A stretch of 64,000 nt of DNA, taken from Methylohalobius crimeensis 10Ki. Its GTDB lineage: Bacteria; Pseudomonadota; Gammaproteobacteria; Methylococcales; Methylothermaceae. Position 1 is the stretch's first letter. Every line of letters starts with the position of its first letter. Under the pieces are notes generated by a model that searched no databases, was not told the origin of the DNA, and worked only from the letters and a program-made list of their open reading frames with translations. The translations under genes were made by a program, and so were the position numbers. Of this stretch, positions 45,766 through 55,347 are shown piece by piece. The stretch covers positions 1,860,001-1,924,000 of the forward strand of contig NZ_ATXB01000001.1 in the NCBI RefSeq assembly GCF_000421465.1, written 5' to 3'.

Positions 45766-46347
45766 TCAGCTGGCCAAATTCTGGTTGGCAAACTCCCAGT
45801 TCACCAAATTCCAGAAATTCTCCACGTATTTGGGCCGGGCGTTGCGATAATCGATGTAATAGGCGTGTTCCCAGACGTCGCAGGTCAGAAGCGGAGTTTT
45901 ACCGTCGGTCATGGGATTGCCGGCGTTGCTGGCCTGGACGATTTCCAGCTTGCCGTCGGCGTTTTTCACCAGCCACGCCCAACCGGAACCGAACAGAGTC
46001 GCCGCGGCTTTGGAAAAGGCTTCCTTGAAGGCGTCGAAGGAACCGAAATCCCGATTGATCGCATCGGCGATCGCCCCCTGAGGCGCTCCGCCGCCGTTGG
46101 GCGAAAGGCCGTTCCAATAGAAGGTGTGGTTCCAAACCTGAGCGGCGTTATTGAAAATCGGTCCGGAAGCCTTGCGGATGATGTCTTCCAAGGACAGGTT
46201 TTCGAATTCCGTCCCCGGAACCAGATTATTCAGGTTGGTGACATAGGTGTTGTGGTGCTTGCCGTAATGGTATTCCAAAGTTTCCTTGGAAATGTAAGGT
46301 TCCAAGGCATCCATCGCATAGGGCAATGCCGGCAGTTCGTGTTTCAT
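45766..46347 (-). CDS. sodB: Superoxide dismutase, iron type
   Basis: 193 aa from ATG 46345-46347 (AAAGGAGA upstream), the same length as E. coli SodB. Metal ligands are visible: His in [13 protein letters not shown], His in [12 protein letters not shown], and Asp/His in [14 protein letters not shown]. The AAQVWNH sequence carries the active-site Gln characteristic of Fe-SODs. It detoxifies superoxide in the cytoplasm. It has its own terminator. Confidence 0.97.
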   Translation of the reverse strand: MKHELPALPYAMDALEPYISKETLEYHYGKHHNTYVTNLNNLVPGTEFENLSLEDIIRKASGPIFNNAAQVWNHTFYWNGLSPNGGGAPQGAIADAINRDFGSFDAFKEAFSKAAATLFGSGWAWLVKNADGKLEIVQASNAGNPMTDGKTPLLTCDVWEHAYYIDYRNARPKYVENFWNLVNWEFANQNLAS

Positions 46348-46562
46348 TAGATATCTCCTTTGGTTATTATTCACAGGAAGTAATTACCCTGCACCGTACT
46401 CGGAAATAGCTACTTTAACATTGCGCCCGGGACAAATAAAGCATTCCTGCGGCGTTCAGTCTCGGCGCAGTATGACTTGCTCGAGAATCCTCCCGCATTG
46501 AGGCAACGTCTAACCGACCTCAAGTGTAAAAAACCAACGCTTATAGTCAAGGGCGGAATGCA

Positions 46563-46856
46563 TCAATCGGTTTTTTCCTCGCTCCAAAGACGCAGCAGAT
46601 GGTACTTGCGTAGCCACCAAGCTGCCAGCAAACCGATCGCGACCCCGGCATAATGGACGAGCATCCCCATCGTCACGCTGCTGTGGTGAAGCGTCTCCAT
46701 GAATCCGGTATTGGCAAACCAGCGCCAAAGGAACATCGCCACATAGTAGACGGCCGCTCCGATGGCGCCCCATTTAAAGGGTTCCGGATGACCGACCCGA
46801 TCCGCCGAGCGGTAAAACCAGATCGCCACCAAAATCGCAAGAAGCCCGCCTAGCAT
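46563..46856 (-). CDS. Small membrane protein, unknown function
   Basis: 97 aa, ATG preceded by GAGGAG. Three hydrophobic segments: MLGGLLAILVAIWFYRSA, KWGAIGAAVYYVAMFLWRWF and VHYAGVAIGLLAAWWLRKYH, with a His-rich loop (METLHHSSVTMGM). No family is recognised. It lies 27 bp after the DUF3014 gene and is probably co-transcribed with it. Confidence 0.75.
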   Translation of the reverse strand: MLGGLLAILVAIWFYRSADRVGHPEPFKWGAIGAAVYYVAMFLWRWFANTGFMETLHHSSVTMGMLVHYAGVAIGLLAAWWLRKYHLLRLWSEEKTD

Positions 46857-46883
46857 ATTGAGTCTCCTCAGAGGATTATTTTC

Positions 46884-47780
46884 TCACTCGTTCTTCAGAA
46901 GTTTTCCCCGCACCAGCCCCAGCTTATGCTTGATCATGGTGGCGTTGACCGGCCCCATCCGCAGCAATTGTTTTTGGGCGTCGCTCAAGGCCTCCAGCTT
47001 CGGATCGGCGTATTTGTACATCACCGCCGGTTTGACCAGGCCTATCTCTCCCCGCGGTTGCGGCGTCTGCAGTAGATGCTCGATCGCCGACAGCAGCACA
47101 TCGTCGAATTTCGTGTCGGGCCGGCCGATCTGGGCATAGACCTGATCGATCAGGGGTTTGAGATGCTGGTACATGCGCCAGGCCAAATCGATGTCCCAAC
47201 CGTCCACTGCTTGGGCGAGTTCGTCGTAACGGTGGTAACCGGCCGGATCGATCACGTAGCCTTCCTCGGTTTCTTGCACCGCAAACGGCGTCTGCGGGGC
47301 CCAAAACGGAAAGAGTTTACGCGGCACCCGACCTTGGGCGACCTCGCTGACCAAAACCACCCATTTGCGCAATAGATCGGAGGTTTCATTCAGCCAGTCC
47401 ATGAAAAGGGGATAGGGGTTGGCAAGCGGCAACTGCTCCCGCAACCAGGGGTCGCTTTCGGCCTGGGACTCCGGCGCAGGCGGCAATTCGACCGTGGTGT
47501 CTTCCCTGGGCACGAACTCTTCCGAAGGCCCCTCCCGAGCCGCTTCTTCGGAGGGAGAGACGGGTTCGGAAACGCCGGGTTGAATCGGCCCGGTCGTTTC
47601 CGCCGGGGACGTTTGAGGGGCTTCCTCCTCACTCATGATGGAAGCCTGTTGCGCCTGGTAGGAACGCCACAAAATGACGCCCGCGACTGCCAATAGAATC
47701 AATATGGCGAGGATCCACAAGAGTTTACGCAAGGGAGAAGCGCTCACATCGTTTTTTTGTTTGGATAGATCGTCTGGCAT
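46884..47780 (-). CDS. DUF3014 domain membrane-anchored protein
   Basis: 298 aa. One N-terminal membrane anchor (LLWILAILILLAVAGVILW), a proline- and glutamate-rich linker (residues 45-105), then a DUF3014 domain (LPLANPYPLFMDWLNETSDL, RVPRKLFPFWAPQTPFAVQE, GYHRYDELAQAVDGWDIDLA). The bulk should be periplasmic. No function is established for DUF3014. It is first in a two-gene unit with the small membrane protein. Confidence 0.85.
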   Translation of the reverse strand: MPDDLSKQKNDVSASPLRKLLWILAILILLAVAGVILWRSYQAQQASIMSEEEAPQTSPAETTGPIQPGVSEPVSPSEEAAREGPSEEFVPREDTTVELPPAPESQAESDPWLREQLPLANPYPLFMDWLNETSDLLRKWVVLVSEVAQGRVPRKLFPFWAPQTPFAVQETEEGYVIDPAGYHRYDELAQAVDGWDIDLAWRMYQHLKPLIDQVYAQIGRPDTKFDDVLLSAIEHLLQTPQPRGEIGLVKPAVMYKYADPKLEALSDAQKQLLRMGPVNATMIKHKLGLVRGKLLKNE

Positions 47781-47918
47781 CTCGGGTTCCTATGTGGCTC
47801 TTAGTTAATCGTACCCCACCCAGGCCAATCCCATGAGAGGTAAAATGCATTGAGTCATTGAGTGGCAGGCCCTCCTTGGCCTCCAACAAACATACTAAAG
47901 CGCTTTTTCGTCAGTCGC

Positions 47919-48134
47919 CTACTTTTCCGGGCCTTGGGATTCTTCGGCTTCACAAGTGTTGATGTGCAACGGCGCATAGCCGGGACACCAACGCAACACC
48001 GCCGTGGCGATGGGAAGGAGCCCGATCGCCCCCCACCAACTTTTAAAGTACAGGCCTACGGCAACGATGGCTACCCCGGCGATAATCCGGATCATACGAT
48101 CCTTGCTTCCCACATTGGGTTGCAGTTTCAACAT
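47919..48134 (-). CDS. DUF2892 family membrane protein
   Basis: 71 aa from ATG 48132-48134, chosen for GAGGAGGTG 5 bases upstream. The sequence MLKLQPNVGSKDRMIRIIAG, VAIVAVGLYFKSWWGAIGLL, CPGYAPLHINTC is the YgaP-type inner-membrane hairpin domain with its two conserved Cys. Function unknown. Confidence 0.85.
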   Translation of the reverse strand: MLKLQPNVGSKDRMIRIIAGVAIVAVGLYFKSWWGAIGLLPIATAVLRWCPGYAPLHINTCEAEESQGPEK

Positions 48135-48170
48135 CGTAGTCACCTCCTCGATGGAGTTCAAATTATAATG

Positions 48171-48191
48171 GCCGGGCCTTGACGACCCGGC
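48171..48191 (-). terminator. Hairpin downstream of htpG
   Basis: GCCGGG and CCCGGC pair around a 9-base loop, followed on the minus strand by an AT-rich but not T-only tract. A possible htpG terminator. Confidence 0.5.
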
Positions 48192-48225
48192 TCGAATTAT
48201 CGCTCGGTTTGATCCCCCGCGGCAA

Positions 48226-50130
48226 TCACTTAGCGGCGGTCAAGGTATCTTGCAACAACCGGTTGAAGCGGCCGACGAAGGAAGCGGGGTCCTCCAGCTG
48301 CCCGCCTTCGGCCAGCACCGCCTGATCGTAGAGGAGCCAAGCCAAATCCTCGAAACGCTGTTGCTCGGGCGCATCCTGCAATCGCTTGACCAGGGGATGT
48401 TTGGGGTTGAGCTCGAACACCGGCTTGCTGGCGGAGAAAACCGGCTGTCCCGACGCCTTGAGGATGCTTTCCATGCGCCGGCTGAGGGCGTTGTCCTCCA
48501 ACACCAGGCAGGCGGGAGAATCGGTCAATCGGCGGCTGAGTTTCACATCCGCCACCTTGTCGCCGAAGACTTGCTTGATCTTGGCGAGGGTGTCGGCGAA
48601 CCCCTGTTCCACCAGTTCGTGAGCCTTGTCTTCGCCCTCGTCGGCCAGCTTGCCCAGGTCCAAATCCCCTTGCGCCACCGACTGAAGCGGCGTGCCCTCG
48701 AACTCCGACAAATGTCCCACCAGCCATTCGTCCACCGGGTCCCAAAGCAGCAGCACTTCGATGCCCTTCTGCTTGAGAATCTCCAAATGGGGGCTGTTCT
48801 TGGCGGCTTGATAACTATCGGCTACCAGATAATAGATTTTCTCCTGGCCTTCCTGCATCCGCGCCACATAATCCTGAAGGGAAACATTCTGGCCCTCGGA
48901 ATCGTCCCCGGTGGAAGCAAAACGCAGCAGCTTGGCGACCCGATCGCGGTTCTTCGAATCTTCGATCACCCCCTCCTTGAGCACCGGTCCGAACGCCGCC
49001 CAGAAGGTTTGGTATTTTTCCGCATCGTTCTTGGCCAGATCCTCCAACTGCCCCAGGACCTTCTTCACCGCCCCGGCGCGAATCCGGTCCAAGGTGCGGT
49101 TTTCCTGCAGGATTTCCCGGGATACGTTGAGAGGCAAGCTGTCGGAATCGATCACCCCGCGCACGAAACGCAGATACCGGGGCAGTAATTTGGGATCTTC
49201 CATGATGAATACCCGGCGCACATACAGCTTCACGCCGTGGCGCGGCTCGCGATCCCACAGATCGAAGGGTGCTCGGCGGGGAAGATACAACAACAAGGTG
49301 TATTCGGTGGTTCCCTCCACCCGACTATGCAGATAAGCCAATGGCGCTTCGAAGTCGTGGGCGACGTGTTTGTAGAACGCCTCGTAATCCTCGGCGGAAA
49401 TGTCTTCCCGGGATCGGGTCCACAAGGCCGAAGCCCGATTGACCACTTCTTCCGCTTCCTCCTTGGAGCCTTCCGGTCCTTCTTTTCGCATCACGATGGG
49501 CAGGGGGATGTGATCGGAGAATTTCTTGACGATCTCCTGCAATCTAAACCCTTGGAGAAACTCGTCTTCGTCCGGACGCAGATGCAGGGTCACCGCCGTC
49601 CCCCGTTCGGGTTGGGTGACGGATTCGATGGTATAGTCCCCTTCTCCCGCCGATTCCCAGCGCACCCCCTCTTCCGCCGGCACGCCCGCCTTGCGGGTCT
49701 CCAAAGTCACCCGGTCGGCGACGATGAAGCTGGAATAAAAACCCACCCCGAATTGGCCGATCAATTGGCTGTCCTTGGCTTCGTCCCCGGTCAGGGATTC
49801 GAAGAAACGGCGGGTTCCGGAGCGGGCGATGGTGCCGATGTTTTCCATCACTTCCTGACGGGTCATCCCGACCCCGTTATCGCGCACCGTCACCGTGCGG
49901 GCTTCGGGATCGTAATCGACCCGAATTTTCAATTCGGAGTCGCCTTCCAACAAGGACTCATCCGACAAGGCTTGGAAGCGCAGCTTTTCGGCCGCATCGG
50001 CGGCGTTGGAAATCAGTTCGCGCAAAAAAATCTCCTTATTGCTGTATAAGGAGTGAATCATCAGCTTCAACAGCTGAGTGATTTCCGTCTGAAAACCGAC
50101 GGTCTGTTTGGACTGGACTGTCTCGTTCAT
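48226..50130 (-). CDS. htpG: Molecular chaperone HtpG (Hsp90)
   Basis: 634 aa from ATG 50128-50130; the in-frame extension to 50178 lacks Hsp90 homology. N-terminal GHKL ATPase: QLLKLMIHSLYSNKEIFLRE, LISNAADAAEKLRF, DNGVGMTRQEV, GQFGVGFYSSF. Middle domain with LYVRRVFIMEDPK and LPLNVSREILQENRTL, and a C-terminal dimerisation domain. Length matches E. coli HtpG (624). A cytosolic heat-shock chaperone. Only a weak ribosome site (GGAAAAGC) is visible. Confidence 0.97.
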   Translation of the reverse strand: MNETVQSKQTVGFQTEITQLLKLMIHSLYSNKEIFLRELISNAADAAEKLRFQALSDESLLEGDSELKIRVDYDPEARTVTVRDNGVGMTRQEVMENIGTIARSGTRRFFESLTGDEAKDSQLIGQFGVGFYSSFIVADRVTLETRKAGVPAEEGVRWESAGEGDYTIESVTQPERGTAVTLHLRPDEDEFLQGFRLQEIVKKFSDHIPLPIVMRKEGPEGSKEEAEEVVNRASALWTRSREDISAEDYEAFYKHVAHDFEAPLAYLHSRVEGTTEYTLLLYLPRRAPFDLWDREPRHGVKLYVRRVFIMEDPKLLPRYLRFVRGVIDSDSLPLNVSREILQENRTLDRIRAGAVKKVLGQLEDLAKNDAEKYQTFWAAFGPVLKEGVIEDSKNRDRVAKLLRFASTGDDSEGQNVSLQDYVARMQEGQEKIYYLVADSYQAAKNSPHLEILKQKGIEVLLLWDPVDEWLVGHLSEFEGTPLQSVAQGDLDLGKLADEGEDKAHELVEQGFADTLAKIKQVFGDKVADVKLSRRLTDSPACLVLEDNALSRRMESILKASGQPVFSASKPVFELNPKHPLVKRLQDAPEQQRFEDLAWLLYDQAVLAEGGQLEDPASFVGRFNRLLQDTLTAAK

Positions 50131-50170
50131 GCTTTTCCGTTCCCTAATCTGTTCATCCGATAAACGACGA

Positions 50171-50190
50171 GGGGCCACTGGCGTGGCCCC
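50171..50190 (-). terminator. GC-rich hairpin downstream of the 66-aa gene
   Basis: GGGGCCA and TGGCCCC form a perfect 7-bp stem with a 6-base loop, 36 bp after the small minus-strand gene and before htpG. The T tract is weak. Confidence 0.5.
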
Positions 50191-50226
50191 GGCCGTCTAT
50201 ATACATAGGGACGAATAAAGGGAATT

Positions 50227-50427
50227 TCAAGCGATGAAACGCCGTTTGCGCGCCTCTTTTCGCTCCTCCCGCTTTTTCTCCGCCACCGGCTGCTGCATTT
50301 TGTAGCAGAACCAAAAGACGATCAGGAGTAAAATCCACCACTTGACCCAGAAAAGGGTATGCATGAGGTTGATGACTTCGGCATGGGTCATGGCATAGGC
50401 GTTGAAAGCCTCGAAAAACTCGGACAT
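50227..50427 (-). CDS. Small membrane protein, unknown function
   Basis: 66 aa from ATG 50425-50427, with AGGTG upstream; a GTG three codons earlier is possible. One membrane helix (HTLFWVKWWILLLIVFWFCY) is followed by a strongly basic cytoplasmic tail (AEKKREERKEARKRRF). No family is recognised. It lies upstream of htpG and divergent from the NSS transporter. Confidence 0.7.
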   Translation of the reverse strand: MSEFFEAFNAYAMTHAEVINLMHTLFWVKWWILLLIVFWFCYKMQQPVAEKKREERKEARKRRFIA

Positions 50428-50571
50428 GGTCGTCACCTATTCGGATTGGGACAATTCAAAATTACGCTCACCCATTCATCAAGTCAATGAAAGGGGGGAC
50501 AACATGCGCTTGATCCGACGCGGGATTTTCACGTAGAGTTCCCTTCATCGGCGCTTATAACGGAAAACAAT

Positions 50572-52074
50572 ATGGCCCGTGAACAGTGGAAAAGTGAAGT
50601 GGGGTTTCTGATGGCCGCGGTGGGTTCCGCCATCGGCTTGGGAAACATTTGGCGTTTCAGCTACCTTGCCTACGAACACGGCGGCGGCGCGTTCATGATC
50701 CCCTATTTGACCGCCCTCCTGACCGCCGGCATCCCTCTCCTCATCCTGGAATACGCCATTGGTCACGAGCGCATCGGCTCGGCGCCCCTGGCCTACGCCA
50801 AAATCAGCCGGCGCTGGGAATGGGTCGGCTGGTGGCCGGTGTGTTTCGTGATGTTCGGAATCGTACTCTATTACACGGTGATCATCGCCTGGTGCCTGGC
50901 TTATTTCTTCTACTCCTTCGGGCTGGAATGGGGCGCCGATCCCGACCAATTCTTCTTTCAGAAATTTTTGGCCGTCTCCGATTCCCCCGCCGATTTGGGG
51001 GAAATCCGTACCCCCGTTCTAATGGGCTTGGCGGTGATTTGGTTCATCAACTGGGGGGTGGTCTACGGCGGAGTGCAGCGAGGCATCGAATTGGCCAACA
51101 AGATCTTGATGCCCACTCTGATGGTTTTAATCGCCGTCCTGGTTTTCTGGTCCCTCAGCCTGGAAGGGGCCTGGACCGGCCTCAAGGCCTATGTCACCCC
51201 GGATTTTTCCAAGCTCACCAACCCCAAAGTCTGGATCGACGCCTACAGCCAGATCTTTTTCACCCTCAGTCTGGCCTTCGGGGTCATGATCACCTATGCC
51301 AGCTACCTGCCGGATAAGGCCAATATCACCGGCAGCGCCCTGTTGACCGCGTGCATCAACTGCGGCTTCTCCTTGTTCGCCGGGATCGCCGTCTTTTCGG
51401 TCCTGGGTTTCATGGCCACCGCCGAAAACAAACCCCTGGCCGATGTGATCAGCCAAAGTATCGGCCTGGCGTTCGTGGCTTATCCCAAGGCGATCAGCAT
51501 GATGCCGGGGGGCAATCTGTTCGGGGCGGTGTTTTTCCTGTGCCTGGTGGTGGCGGGCCTGTCGTCCTCGGTGTCGATCACCGAAGCCTTCGTATCGGCG
51601 ATCGTGGACAAATTCGGAGTCCGGCGCCAACCCCTGGTGACGGGGGTTTGCGTCCTGGGTTTTGTCGGCTCGATGATGTTCACCACCCGCGCCGGCATGT
51701 TGTGGCTGGACATCGTCGATCATTTCATCACCCATTACGGCTTGGTCACCGTCGGCATCTTGGAATGCCTGGTGATCGGCTGGCTGTTCGACCTGCCCAT
51801 GCTGCGCGACCACATCAACCGCATCTCCAGCGTTCAATTGGGGGGGATCTGGGATATTTTGATCAAAGGCTTCGTCCCCTTGGTGCTGATGGTCATTTTG
51901 ATCGGCGATTTGTATCAGGATTTACGCGTTCCTTACGGGGATTACGATTGGACCGCCTTGATTTTGATCGGACGCGATTGGCTGCTGTTCACCCTGGTGC
52001 TGGCGTTCTTCCTCGCCACCCGCCCCTGGCGCACCAAAAACCACCGCCGTCCCGGCCGAGGTGCGAAAACATGA
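50572..52074 (+). CDS. Sodium-dependent transporter, NSS/SNF family
   Basis: 500 aa. The first helix carries the family signature AVGSAIGLGNIWRFSYLAYE followed by GGGAFMIPY; about 11-12 membrane segments follow, including the TM6 region QIFFTLSLAFGVMITYASYL and TM8 CLVVAGLSSSVSITEAFVSA. NSS proteins import amino acids or similar solutes with Na+; the substrate cannot be read directly. Its stop overlaps the start of the aminotransferase gene by 4 bases, so a nitrogenous substrate processed by that enzyme is a reasonable guess. Confidence 0.92.
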   Translation: MAREQWKSEVGFLMAAVGSAIGLGNIWRFSYLAYEHGGGAFMIPYLTALLTAGIPLLILEYAIGHERIGSAPLAYAKISRRWEWVGWWPVCFVMFGIVLYYTVIIAWCLAYFFYSFGLEWGADPDQFFFQKFLAVSDSPADLGEIRTPVLMGLAVIWFINWGVVYGGVQRGIELANKILMPTLMVLIAVLVFWSLSLEGAWTGLKAYVTPDFSKLTNPKVWIDAYSQIFFTLSLAFGVMITYASYLPDKANITGSALLTACINCGFSLFAGIAVFSVLGFMATAENKPLADVISQSIGLAFVAYPKAISMMPGGNLFGAVFFLCLVVAGLSSSVSITEAFVSAIVDKFGVRRQPLVTGVCVLGFVGSMMFTTRAGMLWLDIVDHFITHYGLVTVGILECLVIGWLFDLPMLRDHINRISSVQLGGIWDILIKGFVPLVLMVILIGDLYQDLRVPYGDYDWTALILIGRDWLLFTLVLAFFLATRPWRTKNHRRPGRGAKT

Positions 52075-53198
52075 GCCATCCCGAATTTTCGCTGAGTTCG
52101 GACCTGATTTACCTCAACCACGCCGCGGTGGCGCCCTGGCCCCGCCGGACCCAAGATGCCGTAATGCGTTTCGCCGAGGAAAACGCCCGCTTCGGCGCCG
52201 CCCATTACCCCCAATGGCAGGAAACCGAACGGCGTCTGCGCCGGCATTTCCAGGCCCTGTTGAACGCCCCTTCCCCCGACGACATCGCCCTGGTCAAAAA
52301 CACCTCCGAGGCGCTTTCTTTCGTCGCCTACGGCCTGGACTGGCAAGCCGGCGACAACGTCGTCACCAGCAACGAGGAATTCCCCTCTAATCGAATTCCC
52401 TGGGAATCGCTCCGCGCTCGGGAGGTGACTCTGCGCCAGGCGGATTTGAGCCGGGCCTCGAACCCGGAGGAAGCGCTGTTTTCCCTGGTGGACCGTCGCA
52501 CCCGTCTGCTCACCGTCAGTTCGGTGCAATACGCCAGCGGCAGGCGCATGGATTTGAAGCGAATCGGCGAATTTTGCCGCCAAAACGGCACCCTGTTCTG
52601 CGTGGACGCCATCCAAAGCCTGGGAGCATTACGCGCCGACGTTCAGGCGTGGCAGGCGGATTTCGTTATGGCCGACGGGCATAAGTGGCTGCTGGGTCCG
52701 GAGGGCATCGGGGTTTTCTATACCACGCCGACAGCGCGCGACCGCTTGCATCTGACCCAATACGGCTGGCACATGGTGGAACACGCCGGCGACTACGACC
52801 GGCCCGATTGGGAAATCGCCCGCAGCGCCCGCCGTTTCGAATGCGGCAGCCCCAACCAATTGGGCATTCACGCCCTGGAGGCGAGCCTTTCGCTTTTGCT
52901 GGAAATCGGCATGGAATCGGTGGAGCAGCAAGTGTTGGCGGGTGCGGAATATCTCATCGAGCGGATCCAGGGGGATGACGAGTTGATGCTGCTGACCCCG
53001 CCGGATCGCCACGCCGGCATCATTACTTTCCGACCCCCGAGCGGGGATCTGGAATCTCTCTTTCGACACCTTCGCCAGGAAGGCATCGTCTGCGCCATGA
53101 GGGGCGGAGGAATCCGTTTCTCGCCCCATTTCTACAATACTCTCGAAGAACTGGATCGAGCGCTGGCAACGGTTAAGCAGGGACCGCCGCCAGGGTGA
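52071..53198 (+). CDS. Class V aminotransferase (cysteine-desulfurase-like)
   Basis: 375 aa from ATG 52071, overlapping the transporter stop (ATGA). PLP-enzyme fold type I: LIYLNHAAVAPWPRRTQDAV, LVKNTSEALSFVAYGLDW, FCVDAIQSLGALRADV and the PLP lysine in MADGHKWLLGPEGIGVFY. Class V includes desulfurases, kynureninase-like and phosphonate aminotransferases; exact activity unknown. It ends inside the convergent tatD gene (26-bp overlap). Confidence 0.88.
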   Translation: MSHPEFSLSSDLIYLNHAAVAPWPRRTQDAVMRFAEENARFGAAHYPQWQETERRLRRHFQALLNAPSPDDIALVKNTSEALSFVAYGLDWQAGDNVVTSNEEFPSNRIPWESLRAREVTLRQADLSRASNPEEALFSLVDRRTRLLTVSSVQYASGRRMDLKRIGEFCRQNGTLFCVDAIQSLGALRADVQAWQADFVMADGHKWLLGPEGIGVFYTTPTARDRLHLTQYGWHMVEHAGDYDRPDWEIARSARRFECGSPNQLGIHALEASLSLLLEIGMESVEQQVLAGAEYLIERIQGDDELMLLTPPDRHAGIITFRPPSGDLESLFRHLRQEGIVCAMRGGGIRFSPHFYNTLEELDRALATVKQGPPPG

Positions 53199-53961
53199 AC
53201 AAATCGTAGAAATTACGGGCGCTGACCTCCGCCACCCGTTCGAAAGAAACGCCGCGCAGTTCCGCCACCTTCTCCGCCACATGGCGAACGTAGATGGGAT
53301 AATTGGGTTTACCGCGAAAAGGCACCGGCGCCAGATAAGGCGAGTCGGTTTCGATCAGAAATCGGTCCTCGGGAACCTTGGCCGCCACTTCTTGAATCTC
53401 GGGGGCATTTTTGAAGGTCACGATGCCGGAGAAGGAAATGTACAGATTCATCTCCAGAGCACGCTGGGCCATGTCCCAATCCTCGGCAAAGCAGTGCAGC
53501 ACGCCGCCGATTTCCGCCGCCCCCTCCTCGGCCCAGATTTTTAAGGTGTCCTCCTTGGCCGCCCGGCTATGAACGATCAGCGGTTTACCCAAGGCCTTGG
53601 CCACCTGAATGTGCTGCCGGAAACGGGCCCGCTGCCAATCCAGTTCGCCCTCGCTGCGGAAATAATCCAAGCCGGTTTCGCCGATGGCCACCACCCGTTC
53701 TTCCCGGCCGTATGCCAAGAGCTGTTCGGTGGAAATTTCCATTCCCTTGCAGTCGTTGGGATGGACGCCGACGGCGGCGGAAATCTCGTCCGGATAGGAC
53801 TCGGCCAAGGCCCGTACCCGGGGATAGGTTTCCAGATTGATGCCCGGACACAGCATGTGGGCGATCCTCTCCTCCCGGGCATGATCCATAAATCGGTCGA
53901 AATCCTTATCGTACGGCTTCAAATCGAGCCGATCCAAATGACAGTGCGAATCGATCAACAT
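53173..53961 (-). CDS. tatD: TatD-family metal-dependent hydrolase
   Basis: 262 aa. Metal ligands of the amidohydrolase fold: DSHCHLDRLDL, Glu in GETGLDYF, IVHSRAAKEDTLKIW, LHCFAEDWDMA and LIETDSPYLAP. TatD proteins are nucleases involved in DNA or RNA repair. It is the last gene of the leftward fab/holB operon, 28 bp after the PilZ gene, an arrangement common in gammaproteobacteria. Confidence 0.93.
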   Translation of the reverse strand: MLIDSHCHLDRLDLKPYDKDFDRFMDHAREERIAHMLCPGINLETYPRVRALAESYPDEISAAVGVHPNDCKGMEISTEQLLAYGREERVVAIGETGLDYFRSEGELDWQRARFRQHIQVAKALGKPLIVHSRAAKEDTLKIWAEEGAAEIGGVLHCFAEDWDMAQRALEMNLYISFSGIVTFKNAPEIQEVAAKVPEDRFLIETDSPYLAPVPFRGKPNYPIYVRHVAEKVAELRGVSFERVAEVSARNFYDLFTLAAVPA

Positions 53962-53989
53962 GAGAGAATTTTTCAGGAGTCAAGAATCG

Positions 53990-54361
53990 TCACATGGTAT
54001 GCGTCGGCCGCTCGGTTTGCAACATGCCGGCCAGATGGGTTTCGATCTTGTCCCGGGTTTTTCCCTGATCCTCCACGCTGAATTGCACCCCCACGCCCGC
54101 CGCGCGATAGCCTTCCGCGCCTTTCGGCGTCACCCAGACGATCCGACCCGCCACCGGAATCCGTTCAGGCTCGTCCAGCAAACTGAGGAGCATAAATACC
54201 TCGTCGCCGATCTCGTAATTCCGGGTGGTGGGAATAAACAAGCCGCCATTGCGGACGAACGGCATATAGGCGGCATACAGCGCGTTTTTATCCTTGATGG
54301 TCAAGGACAAAATCCCCTGTTTCGCCTTGTTCTCTTCTCCGGAGCCTTTCGATTGAGTCAT
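53990..54361 (-). CDS. pilZ: Type IV pilus PilZ-like protein
   Basis: 123 aa. PilZ fold with YMPFVRNGGLFIPTTRNYEI, GDEVFMLLSLLDEPERIPVA and GRIVWVTPKGAEGYRAAGVG. Unlike the protein at 8737-9105 it has no N-terminal RxxxR, as in the PilZ of Pseudomonas, which works in pilus assembly without binding c-di-GMP. It overlaps holB by 4 bases and keeps the holB-pilZ-tatD order of relatives. Confidence 0.9.
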   Translation of the reverse strand: MTQSKGSGEENKAKQGILSLTIKDKNALYAAYMPFVRNGGLFIPTTRNYEIGDEVFMLLSLLDEPERIPVAGRIVWVTPKGAEGYRAAGVGVQFSVEDQGKTRDKIETHLAGMLQTERPTHTM

Positions 54362-55347
54362 GCCTTGAGTGCCGGGATTTCCAGAAACAACGTTTCCAAC
54401 TGCAATTGCTTGTTGAGGTGGGTATTGAGCGCTTCCCGCACCTCCAACAAATAGCGCCAGAATTTGAACAGTCGCTTTAAGTTTAGTCCCTTCGCCTGAT
54501 CCTGCAACAAATCCCGCTGATCGGGATTCGACAACCGCCCTCCCAACGCCATGGAAAGCCGCACCAAATCCGCGATGATCGCCAACAACCAGGTCACCAC
54601 CTGTTCCAGCGATTCATCCCCCCACTTCTGAGCCAGCACCACGGGATCCCCCTGCTTCTCGAGCAAGCGGACCCAGGTTTTCAGGAATTCGCGCCGTTTG
54701 GCCGGCCCTTCGCCTTGCAGCCACTCGAGTGCCGCCAGCGGGGCACCGCCGTTGAGCGCCAACGCCAACTCGGCCGCTTCCTCGCCGAACCCTTGCGATG
54801 CCAGCCACGGTCGGGATAAGGCCGAAGGCGGAGCCGCCAATTTCAACTGTTGACAACGACTGCGGATCGTCGCCGGCAGACGCGAGGGAAATTCGCTGAG
54901 CAAAAAAATCACCGTGTCCGGCGGCGGTTCCTCGAGGGTCTTGAGAAAAGCGTTGGCGGCCGCCGCGTTCATCCGGTCGCTGAATTGGATAATCACCGTC
55001 CGGCCCGGACGATAATGGGGTTTCAGCGCCAAGGCGGCGATCAGATCGCGGATTTTGTCGATGGTGAGTTCCTTGCCCGCCTCCGGCGCCACTTCCAGCC
55101 AATCGGGGTGGGTCTCGGCCGCCACCCTTCGACACGCGGCACAAGCGCCGCAGGCGGATTGATGCTCACACAGAAGGTGACGGGCGAAGCGGCGCACTAG
55201 ATGATACTTGCCCACACCAGCCGGTCCGCTCACCAACAGAGCGTGAGGCAAGCGGCCTTGGCCGCGATAGGATTCCAACTCCCGCCACCACCCCGTCTGC
55301 CAAGGAAGCTCGGTATTTTGAGAACTGATCGAATCTATTCCCGCCAC
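54358..55347 (-). CDS. holB: DNA polymerase III delta' subunit
   Basis: 329 aa. Clamp-loader AAA+ subunit with GPAGVGKYHLVRRFA, a zinc-binding cysteine set (CEHQSACGACAACRRV), NAFLKTLEEPPPDTVIFLLS and SRCQQLKL (SRC motif). The C-terminal helical domain follows. It is part of the clamp loader that places the sliding clamp on DNA. It overlaps tmk by 13 bases at its start. Confidence 0.95.
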   Translation of the reverse strand: MAGIDSISSQNTELPWQTGWWRELESYRGQGRLPHALLVSGPAGVGKYHLVRRFARHLLCEHQSACGACAACRRVAAETHPDWLEVAPEAGKELTIDKIRDLIAALALKPHYRPGRTVIIQFSDRMNAAAANAFLKTLEEPPPDTVIFLLSEFPSRLPATIRSRCQQLKLAAPPSALSRPWLASQGFGEEAAELALALNGGAPLAALEWLQGEGPAKRREFLKTWVRLLEKQGDPVVLAQKWGDESLEQVVTWLLAIIADLVRLSMALGGRLSNPDQRDLLQDQAKGLNLKRLFKFWRYLLEVREALNTHLNKQLQLETLFLEIPALKA

